DNA of 64,000 nucleotides from Siccibacter turicensis LMG 23730 (GCF_000463155.2 NZ_AWFZ01000028.1:716910-780909), one strand, 5' to 3'; positions 1-10,851 are shown, numbered from the stretch's first letter. Notes: generated by a model not told the origin, from the sequence alone. Numbers and translations: made by a program.

Positions 1-922
1 TTTTATGGCTCAGCGCCGCGGCGATGCGCTCTTCCAGCGCCACCTGCTGGGCGTCCTCCTGCAGCAGATCGCGCAGGTCCACCCCGCCGTCGCCAAACAG
101 ACAGAGGTGCAGCTTGCCCACGGAGGAGACGCGCAGGCGGTTGCAGCTGGCGCAGAAATCCTTCTCGTAGGGCATGATGAGGCCGATTTCGCCCGCGTAG
201 TCCGGGTGGCAAAACACCTGTGCCGGGCCGTCGCTGCGGCTGCGAAGCTGGCGTATCCAGCCGCGGCGCAGCAGTTCATCGCGCAGTACAACCCCTGACA
301 GATGGTGGCGACGGAACAGATCGCTGCCCTCACCGGTTTCCATCAGCTCAATAAAGCGTAACTGAATCGGGCGCGGCTGGATCCACTCCAGGAAAGTATC
401 GAGCTGATGATGGTTAACGTCGCGCATCAGCACGGTATTCACCTTCACGCGCTCGAAGCCGGCGTCAAACGCGGCGTCGATGCCCGCCATGACCTGATGA
501 AACTTATCCTGCCCGGTGATGGCGTGAAACTGACGGGCGTCGAGGCTGTCGATGCTGACGTTGATGGCGGTCAGCCCGGCATCACGCCACTGCGCCACGT
601 CGCGCGCCAGGCGGTAGCCATTGGTGGTGACGGCGATCTGGCGGATCGCGGCGTTCTCACGCACCGCGGCGATGACGTCGGTGAAATCACGGCGCAGGGA
701 GGGTTCCCCGCCGGTCAGGCGCACTTTTTCGGTGCCGAGCGCGGCAAAGGTACGCGTCACCCGACGAATTTCATCGAGCGAGAGGAAACTTTTATTGGTG
801 ACGCCGCCGGGCTTGTAGCCATCCGGCAGGCAGTAGGTGCAACGAAAGTTGCAGACGTCGGTGATCGACAGACGTAAGTAGTAAAACTTACGCGCGAATG
901 CGTCAGTGAGTTGTGAGACCAT
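1..922 (-). CDS. moaA: GTP 3',8-cyclase MoaA (C-terminus cut by window edge)
   Basis: Radical-SAM enzyme that converts GTP to 3',8-cyclo-GTP, the first step of molybdenum cofactor synthesis in the cytoplasm. The N-terminal CxxxCxxC cluster motif (Cys24, Cys28, Cys31) and the second cluster motif around [12 protein letters not shown] are both visible. The ATG at 922 aligns with the E. coli start and follows GGAAAGG. About 307 codons are present. Roughly the last 20 residues, with the C-terminal Gly-Gly tail, lie outside the window. The gene is divergent from ybhK and preceded by a Moco riboswitch and ModE box, so cofactor and molybdate status should both control it. Confidence 0.97.
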   Translation of the reverse strand, partial: MVSQLTDAFARKFYYLRLSITDVCNFRCTYCLPDGYKPGGVTNKSFLSLDEIRRVTRTFAALGTEKVRLTGGEPSLRRDFTDVIAAVRENAAIRQIAVTTNGYRLARDVAQWRDAGLTAINVSIDSLDARQFHAITGQDKFHQVMAGIDAAFDAGFERVKVNTVLMRDVNHHQLDTFLEWIQPRPIQLRFIELMETGEGSDLFRRHHLSGVVLRDELLRRGWIRQLRSRSDGPAQVFCHPDYAGEIGLIMPYEKDFCASCNRLRVSSVGKLHLCLFGDGGVDLRDLLQEDAQQVALEERIAAALSHK

Positions 923-925
923 GTA

Positions 926-1032
926 CACCTTTCCAGTTCGGGAGGCACAGCTATTTCTGGCTGTACCCTGGTGGCTTGTGCCACGGCCAGCGCGCCATAT
1001 CCGAAGACCCAGGCGAGAAGGCTAGAGTGTTG
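926..1032 (-). ncRNA. Molybdenum cofactor (Moco) riboswitch in moaA leader
   Basis: The moaA leader matches the E. coli Moco RNA motif. It begins with ACTCTAGCC, contains CCTGGGTC, GGCCGTGGC and GCCACCAGGG, then a CCTCCCG element, and ends in GGAAAGGTGTAC directly before the ATG. In E. coli this RNA represses moaA translation when cofactor is abundant. Assignment is by recognised motif order and position; no covariance search was run. Confidence 0.85.
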
Positions 1033-1101
1033 TTTCATCAGTGAATGAAACCGGTGAAGACAATAATAACGCGTAAGGCCGCGATCGACCATCGGCATTT
1101 T

Positions 1102-1125
1102 CGCTATGTAAATTGTTATATAGCG
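1102..1125 (-). promoter_or_regulatory. ModE box upstream of moaA
   Basis: Read on the moaA strand, the half-sites CGCTATAT and ACATAGCG are separated by eight bases. This is the same architecture as the modA operator in this window (18085-18108). ModE-molybdate activates moaA in E. coli, so the site probably activates here. Confidence 0.75.
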
Positions 1126-1174
1126 GGTTTATTGCAACAATTCGGGCAGAATACGCGAAAGCACAACAATTGCC

Positions 1175-1188
1175 TTGATATGCATCAT
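1175..1188. promoter_or_regulatory. FNR-like site upstream of moaA
   Basis: TTGATATGCATCAT matches the FNR consensus TTGAT-N4-ATCAA in nine of ten positions. It lies about 68 bp upstream of the ModE box centre. Anaerobic induction of moaA is known in E. coli, which fits, but CRP or no function cannot be excluded. Confidence 0.5.
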
Positions 1189-1264
1189 TTAACCCGGGCG
1201 GCAGTTAGTTTTTTTCCGCGTTTTACGCTACCGTAGCAGCGCCAGTCAGTGATAAGGATTTTCT

Positions 1265-2173
1265 ATGCGTAATCGTACCTTCGCCGATCTCGATCGCGTC
1301 GTCGCCCTCGGCGGCGGGCACGGGCTTGGGCGCGTCATGTCTTCCCTTTCGTCGCTGGGTTCGCGGCTGACGGGCATCGTCACCACCACCGATAACGGCG
1401 GCTCTACCGGCCGTATTCGCCGCTCCGAGGGCGGCATCGCCTGGGGCGATATGCGCAACTGTCTTAATCAGTTAATTACCGAGCCGAGCGTGGCATCGGC
1501 AATGTTTGAGTACCGTTTTGGCGGGAACGGCGAACTTTCGGGTCATAACCTCGGAAATCTGATGTTAAAGGCGCTGGATCACCTGAGCGTGCGCCCGCTG
1601 GAAGCGATCAACATCATTCGTAATCTGCTGAAAGTAGATGCCTTTCTTATCCCGATGTCCGAGCACCCGGTAGATTTGATGGCCCTCGATGCGGATGGAA
1701 ACCACGTCTACGGCGAGGTGAATGTCGATGCGCTGGCGCTGCCGCCACAGGAGCTGATGCTCTACCCCTCCGCCCCGGCGACGCGAGAAGCGATTGAAGC
1801 CATTGCCGAAGCGGATCTGATTCTGATTGGCCCTGGCAGTTTTTATACCAGCCTGATACCGCTGCTGCTGCTGCCCGATCTGGCTCAGGCGCTGCGTCGC
1901 ACCCCGGCACCGGTGGTCTACGTCGGTAACCTCGGGCGCGAGCTGAGCCCCGCCGCGGCGAGCCTGCGGCTGGAAGAGAAGCTGGCGCTGATGGAGCAGT
2001 ACGTGGGGAAAAAGATCATTGATGCGGTGGTGGTAGGGCCAAAAGTGGACGTCAGCGACGTTAAGGGGCGCCTGATTGTGCAGGAGCCGCTGGAAGCCTC
2101 CGACGTGCCCTACCGTCACGATCGCCATCTGCTGCGCGTTGCGCTCGAAAAAGCCATTCAGCAGCTGGGATAA
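1265..2173 (+). CDS. ybhK: YbhK, YvcK/CofD-family protein
   Basis: 302-residue cytoplasmic protein of the YvcK/CofD-like family, which binds nucleotide sugars in Bacillus and affects gluconeogenesis and cell-wall metabolism. The E. coli role is not established. An N-terminal GGGHGLG loop (residues 16-22), [10 protein letters not shown] (41-50), NLGNLM near 95-100 and GPGS (189-192) are family signatures. The ATG at 1265 follows GATAAGGATTTTCT. The gene is divergent from moaA and convergent with uvrB. Confidence 0.93.
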   Translation: MRNRTFADLDRVVALGGGHGLGRVMSSLSSLGSRLTGIVTTTDNGGSTGRIRRSEGGIAWGDMRNCLNQLITEPSVASAMFEYRFGGNGELSGHNLGNLMLKALDHLSVRPLEAINIIRNLLKVDAFLIPMSEHPVDLMALDADGNHVYGEVNVDALALPPQELMLYPSAPATREAIEAIAEADLILIGPGSFYTSLIPLLLLPDLAQALRRTPAPVVYVGNLGRELSPAAASLRLEEKLALMEQYVGKKIIDAVVVGPKVDVSDVKGRLIVQEPLEASDVPYRHDRHLLRVALEKAIQQLG

Positions 2174-2190
2174 TGCCCGGCGTCTCGTAA

Positions 2191-2278
2191 GACATGCCCT
2201 CCCCCGCAGGGAGAGGACGAATCACAGCAATGCATAACCTGTTTGCTCCCTCTCCCACCGGGAGAGGGTCAGGCGGCG

Positions 2279-2280
<2 letters not shown>
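2191..2280. repeat. REP-like palindromic repeats between ybhK and uvrB
   Basis: Two related hairpin units occupy the convergent gap: CTCCC-CCGCA-GGGAG near 2199-2214, and a stronger one at 2248-2268 with arms CCCTCTCCC and GGGAGAGGG. Their CCCTCTCCC/GGGAGAGGG core resembles dispersed extragenic palindromes of enterobacterial and pseudomonad genomes. They may also act as a bidirectional terminator, although no T-run follows. Confidence 0.6.
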
Positions 2281-4297
<2,017 letters not shown>

Positions 4298-4373
4298 GGA
4301 TGGCTACCTGATGACGATGTGCGCGGGCCGAGGAGTAATTTTACTCGTCGTACGCTAATTTGCCAGAAAAAAA

Positions 4374-4393
4374 GACTGGATGAAAAAACAGTA
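4374..4393 (-). promoter_or_regulatory. LexA (SOS) box of uvrB
   Basis: On the uvrB strand the sequence is TACTGTTTTTTCATCCAGTC, against the consensus CTGT-N8-ACAG and closely matching the E. coli uvrB SOS box. It overlaps the expected promoter, and the downstream GACGAGTAAAATTAC segment resembles the E. coli uvrB leader. LexA repression and damage induction are inferred. Confidence 0.88.
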
Positions 4394-4694
4394 CTCCCGG
4401 ACGGGATGTTGACGCGCCGGGGCCAAAACGGACGCGTTAGCGGGCTATTTGGTGTCTGACGATATAAAACACCAGCACACCCCGGTTATCCCCAGAATTT
4501 TTTTACTTTTAACATTTGTCAAGGCGACGTATAAAACTTTCATGACAGGCGATGACACTTTTCTTACAGCCATTGATTTTAGCTAAAGTATTAATTTAAA
4601 AGCATTTTCAAAAAAAGACGGCTTTAAAGCCAATTTATGCGCAACCCGCGTCCGCTCTCGCTTGTCACGTGTTTTCTAACTCTAATGCACATGG

Positions 4695-4717
4695 TTATCC
4701 ACAGGAATAGTGGATAA
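4695..4717. promoter_or_regulatory. Pair of opposed DnaA boxes upstream of uvrB
   Basis: TTATCCACA (4695-4703) is a consensus DnaA box. TTATCCACT reads on the opposite strand at 4709-4717. A one-mismatch copy, TTATCCCCA, is at 4486-4494. DnaA involvement in E. coli uvrB upstream control has been reported. The boxes are seen directly; function here is inferred. Confidence 0.6.
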
Positions 4718-4819
4718 CTCAACTCGAGCCACAGCGCCGCTGGCTGTGTGACACCCCTCCAGGTTGCGCAACGGCACGGAAAAAAAATTTTATCGCAAAA
4801 TATTGTCGTTACGCTGTAG

Positions 4820-4869
4820 CGATCCTGGCAAACGCCGCTGGGATCGTCCTCACAGATCCGAAACGATCC
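4820..4869. repeat. Three phased CGATCC half-sites
   Basis: CGATCC at 4820-4825, its inverse GGATCG at 4841-4846 and CGATCC again at 4864-4869 are spaced 21 and 23 bp apart, about two helical turns each. They sit just upstream of the NtrC-like sites. They could be a regulator array or coincidence; no known regulator is recognised. Confidence 0.35.
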
Positions 4870-4892
4870 CCTCCCCCCGCCTCAGGGGCGTC

Positions 4893-4932
4893 TGCACCAT
4901 GTCGCCGCAGCCGCCGGCACGCTGGTAGTGCA
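4893..4932 (+). promoter_or_regulatory. Tandem NtrC-like upstream activating sites
   Basis: Two 17-bp sites approximate TGCACCA-N3-TGGTGCA. One is TGCACCATGTCGCCGCA (4893-4909). The other is on the reverse strand, TGCACTACCAGCGTGCC (4916-4932). Each has one strong and one weak half. Their centres lie about 154 and 131 bp upstream of the predicted start, the usual enhancer distance for sigma-54 promoters. NtrC control is inferred. Confidence 0.55.
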
Positions 4933-5028
4933 GCGCTTCGCTCGGTTTTCCGTTAAGGCGCGCAGGCCCCCTGCTTTTTTGTCGGTTTTGTCCCAAATTT
5001 TCCTCACCAGATGGAATTTTATTCGCGC

Positions 5029-5044
5029 TGGCAAGGGAATTGCA
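5029..5044 (+). promoter_or_regulatory. Sigma-54 (-24/-12) promoter
   Basis: TGGCAAGGGAATTGCA matches the RpoN consensus TGGCAC-N5-TTGCA. It has invariant GG (5030-5031) and GC (5042-5043) separated by exactly ten bases. Transcription should begin near 5055, about 100 nt before the ATPase ATG. This is the only RpoN-type element I recognised in the window. Confidence 0.8.
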
Positions 5045-5155
5045 CAGCTGATGTTCTGGAACTCAACCCCCTGTCAGGTGGATGGCACAGGATGCCGGGT
5101 ATCCGGGTAAACCGCGGTTGGTACCGCCAGTGTCCCTGTCGAAGAAGGAGTAAGT

Positions 5156-5866
5156 ATGTTGAGTTTACGCGCGATTAATCACTATTACGGCTCGCAGCGC
5201 AGCCTGTGGAACGTGGATCTGGAACTGCTGCCGGGGGAGTGCACCTGCGTCACCGGGCTGCCGGGCATGGGCAAAACCACGCTGCTGAACTGTATTACCG
5301 GCCATCAGCCGGTGGAGAGCGGGACGATCCTGTGGCACGAGGCCGGCAAGGCGGCGCAGGATCTGCACGGCGTGAGCGTGGAAGCGCGCATGGCGCTTGG
5401 CATCGGCTACGTGCCGGAAGACCGGCGCATCTTCTCGCGCCTGACGGTCGAGGAGAACCTTCAGCTGGCGATGATGGCGGCCACCGGGCAGCCTCAGGCG
5501 ATCCCGGCGGATATTTTCGATCTGTTTCCTGAGCTCTACGGCCAGCGTCTGCTGCGCGGCGCGGATCTGGCGGAGGACGATCTCCAGCAGCTGGCGCTTG
5601 CCAGGGCGCTGGTGACGCGCCCGAGGCTGCTGATCCTCGACGAGCCCGGCCGCGGCGTCGGGCCGAAGATGATGCAGAAGCTGGGGGCGGCCATTGTGCG
5701 GCTCAACCGCGAGCTGGGGCTGACCGTGCTGCTGGTTGAGCAGCGCCTCTCGTTTATCCGCCACGTGGCGGATCGCTTCTGCGTGCTGCACCGCGGTCGC
5801 AATGTGGCCCAGGGCAGCGTCGCCCAGCTGGATGACAAGCTGCTGGCCCACTGGATGACGCCCTAG
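5156..5866 (+). CDS. Orphan LivF/UrtE-like ABC ATPase with degenerate signature
   Basis: 236-residue ATPase most like LivF and UrtE, the fifth subunits of branched-chain amino-acid and urea ABC importers. Walker A GLPGMGKTT is at residues 34-42, the LivF-like VPEDRRIFSRLTVEENL segment at 86-102, Walker B LLILDEP at 158-164 and switch LVEQ at 193-196. The ABC signature expected as LSGGQ reads LAEDD (138-142), so ATP-sandwich chemistry may be impaired. No permease or binding-protein gene is adjacent. The ATG follows GAAGGAG. The stop codon shares the palindrome CTAG with that of convergent bioD. Urea or amino-acid transport is not demonstrated. Confidence 0.8.
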   Translation: MLSLRAINHYYGSQRSLWNVDLELLPGECTCVTGLPGMGKTTLLNCITGHQPVESGTILWHEAGKAAQDLHGVSVEARMALGIGYVPEDRRIFSRLTVEENLQLAMMAATGQPQAIPADIFDLFPELYGQRLLRGADLAEDDLQQLALARALVTRPRLLILDEPGRGVGPKMMQKLGAAIVRLNRELGLTVLLVEQRLSFIRHVADRFCVLHRGRNVAQGSVAQLDDKLLAHWMTP

Positions 5867-6543
5867 GGGAGCGCCGCCAGCGAGAGGTAACCGCCGGTGG
5901 GCTGCCGCTCTGCCTTTCCCGTCAGCCACGGAATTTTGCCGAGTAGCGGCGCGTCAATCTGCTGCCTGAGCGTTGCCAGATATTCAGCGTGGCGGCGACC
6001 AGGGGGCACGATATCGTTGGCGATCCAGCCCGCGAGGGTCAGCCCGGCGGCGCGCACCGCCTGCGCGGTGAGCATTGCATGGTTGATGCAGCCGAGCTTC
6101 ACCCCGACCACCAGAATCACCGGGAGCTGTTCGTGTATCACCCAGTCAGCAAAGGTCTGGCTGGCGGAGAGCGGCGTAAACCAGCCCCCGGCGCCTTCCA
6201 CCAGCACCCACTCCGCCGCCTGCTCCAGGTCGCGCAGCCCGCGCGACATCACGGCGAAGTCCAGCGGCACGTTGTGCTCAGCGCTGAGGATGTGCGGTGA
6301 GGTCGGCTCCTCAAACACGTAGGGATTCACCTGCTCATAGCGCAACGCCAGGCTGCTGTTGCGCTGCAGGGCCAGCGCATCGCCGTTGCGGACGCCCTCC
6401 GGCGTGCGTTCGCTGCCGGAGGCCACCGGTTTATAGGCTGCGGTGCGATAGCCGCTTTGCGCCGCGGCCTGCAGCAGGGCGCAGCTGGCGACCGTCTTCC
6501 CCACTTCGGTGTCGGTGCCGGTCACGAAATAGCGTTTAGTCAC
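5863..6543 (-). CDS. bioD: Dethiobiotin synthetase BioD
   Basis: Closes the ureido ring of DAPA to dethiobiotin using CO2 and ATP. The P-loop GTDTEVGKT (residues 9-17), Lys38, Ser42 and the VEGAGGW segment are conserved. I chose the GTG at 6543 over the longer frame beginning TTG at 6558: it gives the E. coli-like N-terminus (M)TKRYFVTG and has GGAG nine bases upstream. The start overlaps the bioC stop, implying translational coupling. It is the last gene of bioBFCD. Confidence 0.96.
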   Translation of the reverse strand: MTKRYFVTGTDTEVGKTVASCALLQAAAQSGYRTAAYKPVASGSERTPEGVRNGDALALQRNSSLALRYEQVNPYVFEEPTSPHILSAEHNVPLDFAVMSRGLRDLEQAAEWVLVEGAGGWFTPLSASQTFADWVIHEQLPVILVVGVKLGCINHAMLTAQAVRAAGLTLAGWIANDIVPPGRRHAEYLATLRQQIDAPLLGKIPWLTGKAERQPTGGYLSLAALP

Positions 6544-7294
6544 GTTGCAGAACTCCAAAAATCAGATGATAGGTAAGCATCAGACCGCGCGCGTCCCGCG
6601 GCCATGCGGCATCCAGCCGCGCCAGCTGCTGACGGGTCAGCAGGCCGCCGTCGCGCCCGTGGTGCAGATGGGTCGCCCCAATGCCTTTCAGAGAGCGCAT
6701 GGCGCTCAGGGCGTCGGGAAAATGCAGCGTGACGCTCTCGCGATGCAGGACGCGCTGCGCCGTCGGGCAGGCGTCCGCAATTGCCCCGGCGGTCAAAAAG
6801 CGATTGGCGTGCGCGCGGCCATCAACGCTGCGCCAGGCCGCGTGCAGCTCGTGCAGCGAATCCTGTTCAAGGGTTGAGAACGCCACCACGCCGCCGGGAC
6901 GCGTAACGCGGTACAGCTCCGCCAGACCGTCGCTCAGCCGGGTACACCACTGCACCGCCAGGTTGCTCCAGGCGAGATCGAACAGGCCGTCCGCCAGCGG
7001 AATGCGCTCAATATCCCCTTCCACAAAGCGGTGCGCCGACTGCCGCTGGCGCGCGTGGGCCAGCATCAGCGGCGAAAGATCGAGGGCGGTGACCTGGTAG
7101 CCCTGCTGCGTCCAGCGGCGGCTGAACCAGCCGGTACCGCACCCGGCATCCAGCACCCGCCGTCCGCGCAGCGCGGGCAGATGTCCCAGCAGGCGCTCGC
7201 CGCTGATGCGCTGCAGTTCGGCGAAGCGATCGTAGCTCTGCGCCGCCCGGCCAAAGGCTGCGGCAACGGCCTGTTTATCCACGGGCTGCGTCAT
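6536..7294 (-). CDS. bioC: Malonyl-ACP O-methyltransferase BioC
   Basis: Methylates malonyl-ACP so that fatty-acid synthesis can build the pimeloyl chain of biotin. SAM motif [11 protein letters not shown] is at residues 47-56. The conserved [10 protein letters not shown] and [16 protein letters not shown] segments follow. 252 residues from the ATG at 7294, preceded by GGAGG at six bases. The frame is open 13 codons further upstream, but those are not conserved. It overlaps the bioF end by 20 nt. Confidence 0.95.
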   Translation of the reverse strand: MTQPVDKQAVAAAFGRAAQSYDRFAELQRISGERLLGHLPALRGRRVLDAGCGTGWFSRRWTQQGYQVTALDLSPLMLAHARQRQSAHRFVEGDIERIPLADGLFDLAWSNLAVQWCTRLSDGLAELYRVTRPGGVVAFSTLEQDSLHELHAAWRSVDGRAHANRFLTAGAIADACPTAQRVLHRESVTLHFPDALSAMRSLKGIGATHLHHGRDGGLLTRQQLARLDAAWPRDARGLMLTYHLIFGVLQRD

Positions 7295-8429
7295 GGAGTG
7301 CCTCCAGCAGAGCGTCGATATCCTCATCTTCATGGGCGGCCGTCAGGGTAATACGCAGCCGCGCGGTGCCAGGCGGCACGGTGGGCGGGCGGATGGCGCT
7401 GCACCAGATGCCGCGCGCGCTGAGCGCCGCCGACAGCGACAGCGCGGCCTGATTATCACCGACGATCAGCGGCTGGATGGCGGTGTGCGAGGCGCTGAGC
7501 TGCCAGGGCAGCTGCCGCGCGCCGTCGCGGAAACGGCGAATGTGGCGCTGCAGCCGGTCACGCAGCGCGTCGCCCTGCTGTATGCAGGTCAGGGCAGCCT
7601 GCAACGCCACGGCCTGGGCCGGCGGCATCGCCGTGCTGTAGATCAGGTGGCGGGCAAACTGCTCCAGATAACGGGCGACGCTCTCGCTGCACAGCACCGC
7701 GGCGCCGCTGATGCCAAACCCTTTGCCAAAGGTCACCACCAGCAGCTCAGGTTGAATGCCCGCCGCATGGCAGCTTCCCCGTCCGCCCTCGCCCACCACG
7801 CCGATCCCGTGGGCGTCATCCACCATCAGCCACGCCTGGGCGGCGCGGCTTACCTCAGCAAGGTCCGCCAGCGGGGCGCTGTCGCCGTCCATGCTGAACA
7901 CCCCCTCGGTGATTGCCAACTGCTGGCCGGCGCAGGGCGTGGAGAGCGCCGCGCGCAGCGCCTCGGGATCGTTATGGCGAAAGCGCGTCAGCGTCGCCGG
8001 GCTGAGGTGCGCCGCCTCCAGCAGCGAGGCGTGGCTCAGCCGGTCGGCCACGATGCGATCATGCTTGTGCGCCAGGGCGGCAATCACCGCCTGATTGGCG
8101 GCAAACCCGGAGATAAACAGCAGCGCGCGGGGATAGCCCAGCCAGTCGGCCAGCGCCTGCTCCAGCCCGGCATGGGCCTCGCTGTAGCCGGTGACGTGGC
8201 CGGAGGCGCCGCTGCCGACGCCGTAGCGCGCCGCCCCCTGCTGCCAGGCGGCAATCGCCGCCGGGTGGTGGCTCAGCCCGAGGTAGTCATTGCTGGCGAA
8301 ATTGCGCCAGCGTCGCCCGTCCTGCACGCGCCAGCGGCCGCTGCCCTGCTGGCTGGCGGTACGGGTACGCAGCAGGCCGTGCTGACGGCGCTGCTCCAGC
8401 GCCTCGTCAATACGCGCCTGCCAGCTCAT
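7275..8429 (-). CDS. bioF: 8-amino-7-oxononanoate synthase BioF
   Basis: PLP enzyme that condenses pimeloyl-ACP with L-alanine to give KAPA. 384 residues, the E. coli length. The PLP-binding lysine is Lys236 in [10 protein letters not shown]. The [10 protein letters not shown] motif begins at about 204. The ATG at 8429 overlaps the bioB stop by four bases. Confidence 0.97.
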   Translation of the reverse strand: MSWQARIDEALEQRRQHGLLRTRTASQQGSGRWRVQDGRRWRNFASNDYLGLSHHPAAIAAWQQGAARYGVGSGASGHVTGYSEAHAGLEQALADWLGYPRALLFISGFAANQAVIAALAHKHDRIVADRLSHASLLEAAHLSPATLTRFRHNDPEALRAALSTPCAGQQLAITEGVFSMDGDSAPLADLAEVSRAAQAWLMVDDAHGIGVVGEGGRGSCHAAGIQPELLVVTFGKGFGISGAAVLCSESVARYLEQFARHLIYSTAMPPAQAVALQAALTCIQQGDALRDRLQRHIRRFRDGARQLPWQLSASHTAIQPLIVGDNQAALSLSAALSARGIWCSAIRPPTVPPGTARLRITLTAAHEDEDIDALLEALHDAARG

Positions 8430-9466
8430 AGCGCCGCCGCGTTATAGAACTGTTCGGTGTCGGCGTTGCGTAACTGGTTTACCAGCTGCGCCTGCTGCTC
8501 GTTGTCCCCCGCCTCGACGTGGGTCTGCGCCGGGTTGAGTCCAAGCTTGCGGAACAGCTGCAGATCCTTGTCCTCTTCCGGGTTCGGGGTGGTCAGCAGT
8601 TTGCAGCCGTAGAAGATGGAGTTGGCCCCGGCCATAAAGCACATCGCCTGGGTCTGCTCGTTCATCTGCTCGCGCCCGGCGGAGAGACGCACGAACGAGG
8701 TCGGCATCATGATGCGCGCCACGGCGATGGTGCGGATAAAATCGAACGGATCGACGTCGTCATTATCGGCCAGCGGCGTGCCCTTAACCTTGACCAGCAT
8801 GTTGATCGGCACGCTCTCCGGCGGCGTCGGCAGGTTCGCCAGCTGCATCAGCAGACCGGCGCGATCGGTGACGGTTTCACCTAGCCCAACAATGCCTCCC
8901 GAGCACACTTTGATCCCGGCATCGCGCACCTTATCCAGCGTGTCGAGACGCTCCTGGTAGGTACGGGTGGTGATGATATTGCCGTAGAACTCTGGCGAGG
9001 TATCGAGGTTGTGGTTGTAGTAATCCAGCCCGGCGGAGGCGAGGCGCCGGGCCTGGGTCTCTTCCAGCGTGCCGAGGGTCATGCAGGTTTCCAGCCCCAG
9101 CGCCTTCACCCCCTGTACCATCTGCTCCAGGTACGGCATATCGCGCTCGTGCGGGTTTTTCCACGCCGCCCCCATGCAGAAGCGGGTGGAGCCCGCGGCT
9201 TTGGCTTTCTGGGCCGAGGCCAGCACCTGCTCCACTTCCATCAGGCGCTCGGCCTCAAGGCCGGTTTTGTAGCGTGAACTTTGCGGACAGTATTTGCAGT
9301 CTTCCGGGCAGGCACCGGTCTTGATCGACAGCAGCGTGCTGACCTGAACATGGCGCGGATCGAAGTGCTGGCGGTGAACCTGCTGGGCTTCAAACAGCAG
9401 TTCCAGCAAAGGTTTATCAAACAAAGCAGTAACTTGCGACAAAGTCCAGCGTGAAGGGTGAGCCAT
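8426..9466 (-). CDS. bioB: Biotin synthase BioB
   Basis: Radical-SAM enzyme that inserts sulfur into dethiobiotin. 346 residues, as in E. coli. The [4Fe-4S] cysteines are Cys53, Cys57 and Cys60 in ACPEDCKYC, and further conserved cysteines follow for the auxiliary [2Fe-2S] cluster. First gene of bioBFCD, divergent from bioA across the BirA operator. Confidence 0.98.
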   Translation of the reverse strand: MAHPSRWTLSQVTALFDKPLLELLFEAQQVHRQHFDPRHVQVSTLLSIKTGACPEDCKYCPQSSRYKTGLEAERLMEVEQVLASAQKAKAAGSTRFCMGAAWKNPHERDMPYLEQMVQGVKALGLETCMTLGTLEETQARRLASAGLDYYNHNLDTSPEFYGNIITTRTYQERLDTLDKVRDAGIKVCSGGIVGLGETVTDRAGLLMQLANLPTPPESVPINMLVKVKGTPLADNDDVDPFDFIRTIAVARIMMPTSFVRLSAGREQMNEQTQAMCFMAGANSIFYGCKLLTTPNPEEDKDLQLFRKLGLNPAQTHVEAGDNEQQAQLVNQLRNADTEQFYNAAAL

Positions 9467-9513
9467 GGGGCATCTCCAAAGGGGGTGTTGTTTATCGTGG
9501 TTTCGGTATAGAC

Positions 9514-9547
9514 TCGTAAACCTAAATGTTTTTAATTTGGTTTACAA
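9514..9547. promoter_or_regulatory. BirA biotin operator (bioO)
   Basis: Inverted half-sites TCGTAAACC (9514-9522) and GGTTTACAA (9539-9547) are separated by 16 bases, the spacing of the E. coli bio operator. The site lies between bioB and bioA, where BirA-biotinyl-AMP would block both divergent promoters. Confidence 0.92.
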
Positions 9548-9554
9548 GTCACAT

Positions 9555-10844
9555 ATGAACCCCGACGACCTCGCCTTCGATCAGCGCCATATCTGGCACC
9601 CTTACACCTCCATGACCGCCCCGCTGCCGGTCTATCCGGTGGTCGCCGCGCGCGGCTGCGAGCTGGAACTCGCCAGCGGCGAGACGCTGGTTGACGGCAT
9701 GTCCTCCTGGTGGGCGGCCATTCACGGCTACGGTCATCCCCGTCTCAACGCGGCGATGAAAAACCAGATCGACGCCATGTCCCACGTGATGTTTGGCGGG
9801 ATCACCCATCCACCCGCCGTGGCGCTGTGCCGCAAGCTGGTGGCCATGACGCCCGACCCGCTGGAGTGCGTGTTCCTGGCCGACTCCGGCTCGGTGGCGG
9901 TGGAAGTGGCGATGAAAATGGCGCTGCAGTACTGGCATGCCCGCGGTACGCCGCGCCAGCGCTTTATCACGCTGCGTCACGGCTACCACGGCGATACCTT
10001 CGGGGCGATGTCGGCCTGCGATCCGGATAACTCCATGCACAGCCTGTGGAAGGGCTATCTGCCGGAAAACCTGTTTGCCCCGGCACCCACCTGCCGGTTC
10101 GACGACGAGTGGGACGAGCAGGATATCGTGCCGTTTGCCCGGCTGTTCGCCGCCCACCGTCACGAGCTGGCGGCGGTGATTCTGGAGCCGGTGGTTCAGG
10201 GCGCGGGCGGGATGCGTTTCTACCACCCGACCTGGCTGAAGCGCATCCGACAGATGTGCGACCGGGAAGGCGTGCTGCTGATCGCCGATGAGATTGCCAC
10301 CGGCTTCGGGCGCACCGGGGAGCTGTTTGCCTGCCATCACGCAGGCATCGCGCCGGATATCCTCTGCCTGGGTAAAGCGTTAACCGGCGGCACCATGACG
10401 CTCTCTGCCACCCTGACAACCCGTGCGGTGGCGGACACCATCAGCAACGGCGAGGCAGGCTGCTTTATGCACGGCCCGACCTTTATGGGCAACCCGCTGG
10501 CCTGCGCGGTCGCCAACGAAAGCCTCGCTATCCTTGAGAGCGGCGAGTGGCGCGGCCAGGTGGCGGCGATTGAAACCCAGCTGCGGGCCGAGCTGGTGCC
10601 GTGCCGGGAGAGCCCGCAGGTACGCGACGTGCGCGTGCTGGGTGCCATCGGGGTGGTGGAGACAGAGCGGCTGGTGAACATGGCGGCGCTGCAGCGCTTT
10701 TTTGTCAGCCAGGGGGTGTGGATCCGCCCGTTTGGTCGGCTTATCTACCTGATGCCGCCCTACGTTATCACCCCGTCACAGCTGGCGCGTCTTACCGCCG
10801 CCGTGGTGCGCGCGGTGAACGATCCGGCGCTGTTTCAGAATTAA
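9555..10844 (+). CDS. bioA: DAPA aminotransferase BioA
   Basis: PLP aminotransferase that converts KAPA to DAPA with SAM as unusual amino donor. 429 residues from the ATG at 9555 ([16 protein letters not shown]), the E. coli length. The PLP lysine is Lys274 in CLGKALTGG. The frame extends 30 codons upstream, but that part overlaps the operator and is not conserved. Confidence 0.97.
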   Translation: MNPDDLAFDQRHIWHPYTSMTAPLPVYPVVAARGCELELASGETLVDGMSSWWAAIHGYGHPRLNAAMKNQIDAMSHVMFGGITHPPAVALCRKLVAMTPDPLECVFLADSGSVAVEVAMKMALQYWHARGTPRQRFITLRHGYHGDTFGAMSACDPDNSMHSLWKGYLPENLFAPAPTCRFDDEWDEQDIVPFARLFAAHRHELAAVILEPVVQGAGGMRFYHPTWLKRIRQMCDREGVLLIADEIATGFGRTGELFACHHAGIAPDILCLGKALTGGTMTLSATLTTRAVADTISNGEAGCFMHGPTFMGNPLACAVANESLAILESGEWRGQVAAIETQLRAELVPCRESPQVRDVRVLGAIGVVETERLVNMAALQRFFVSQGVWIRPFGRLIYLMPPYVITPSQLARLTAAVVRAVNDPALFQN

Positions 10845-10851
10845 CCTCATG

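Larger units (their letters stand above)
923..1264. other. moaA-ybhK divergent intergenic region
   Basis: This 342-bp gap holds the Moco riboswitch, the ModE box and an FNR-like site for moaA. On the other side is the ybhK leader, with AAGGA ahead of its ATG. No further gene is seen. Confidence 0.7.
4298..5155. other. uvrB / orphan ATPase regulatory region
   Basis: This 858-bp stretch contains no credible gene. The leftward half serves uvrB (LexA box, DnaA boxes, AT-rich tract). The rightward half contains three CGATCC half-sites (4820-4869), two NtrC-like sites (4893-4932), a sigma-54 promoter (5029-5044) and a 100-nt leader for the ATPase gene. A 60-codon open frame at 4928-5110 runs across the promoter and has no family resemblance. 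Confidence 0.7.

Noticed and set aside
757-1098. 113-codon open frame through the Moco riboswitch and moaA start
   Set aside because: Different frame from moaA, covering a recognised structured leader.
4928-5110. 60-codon open frame upstream of the ATPase gene
   Set aside because: It runs straight through the sigma-54 promoter, lacks a ribosome site and has no known relatives; treated as non-coding.
5056-5155. Possible cobalamin- or guanidine-type riboswitch in the ATPase leader
   Set aside because: Short stretches such as GCGGTTGGTACCGC form a hairpin, but the conserved cores of these riboswitch classes are not present in order.
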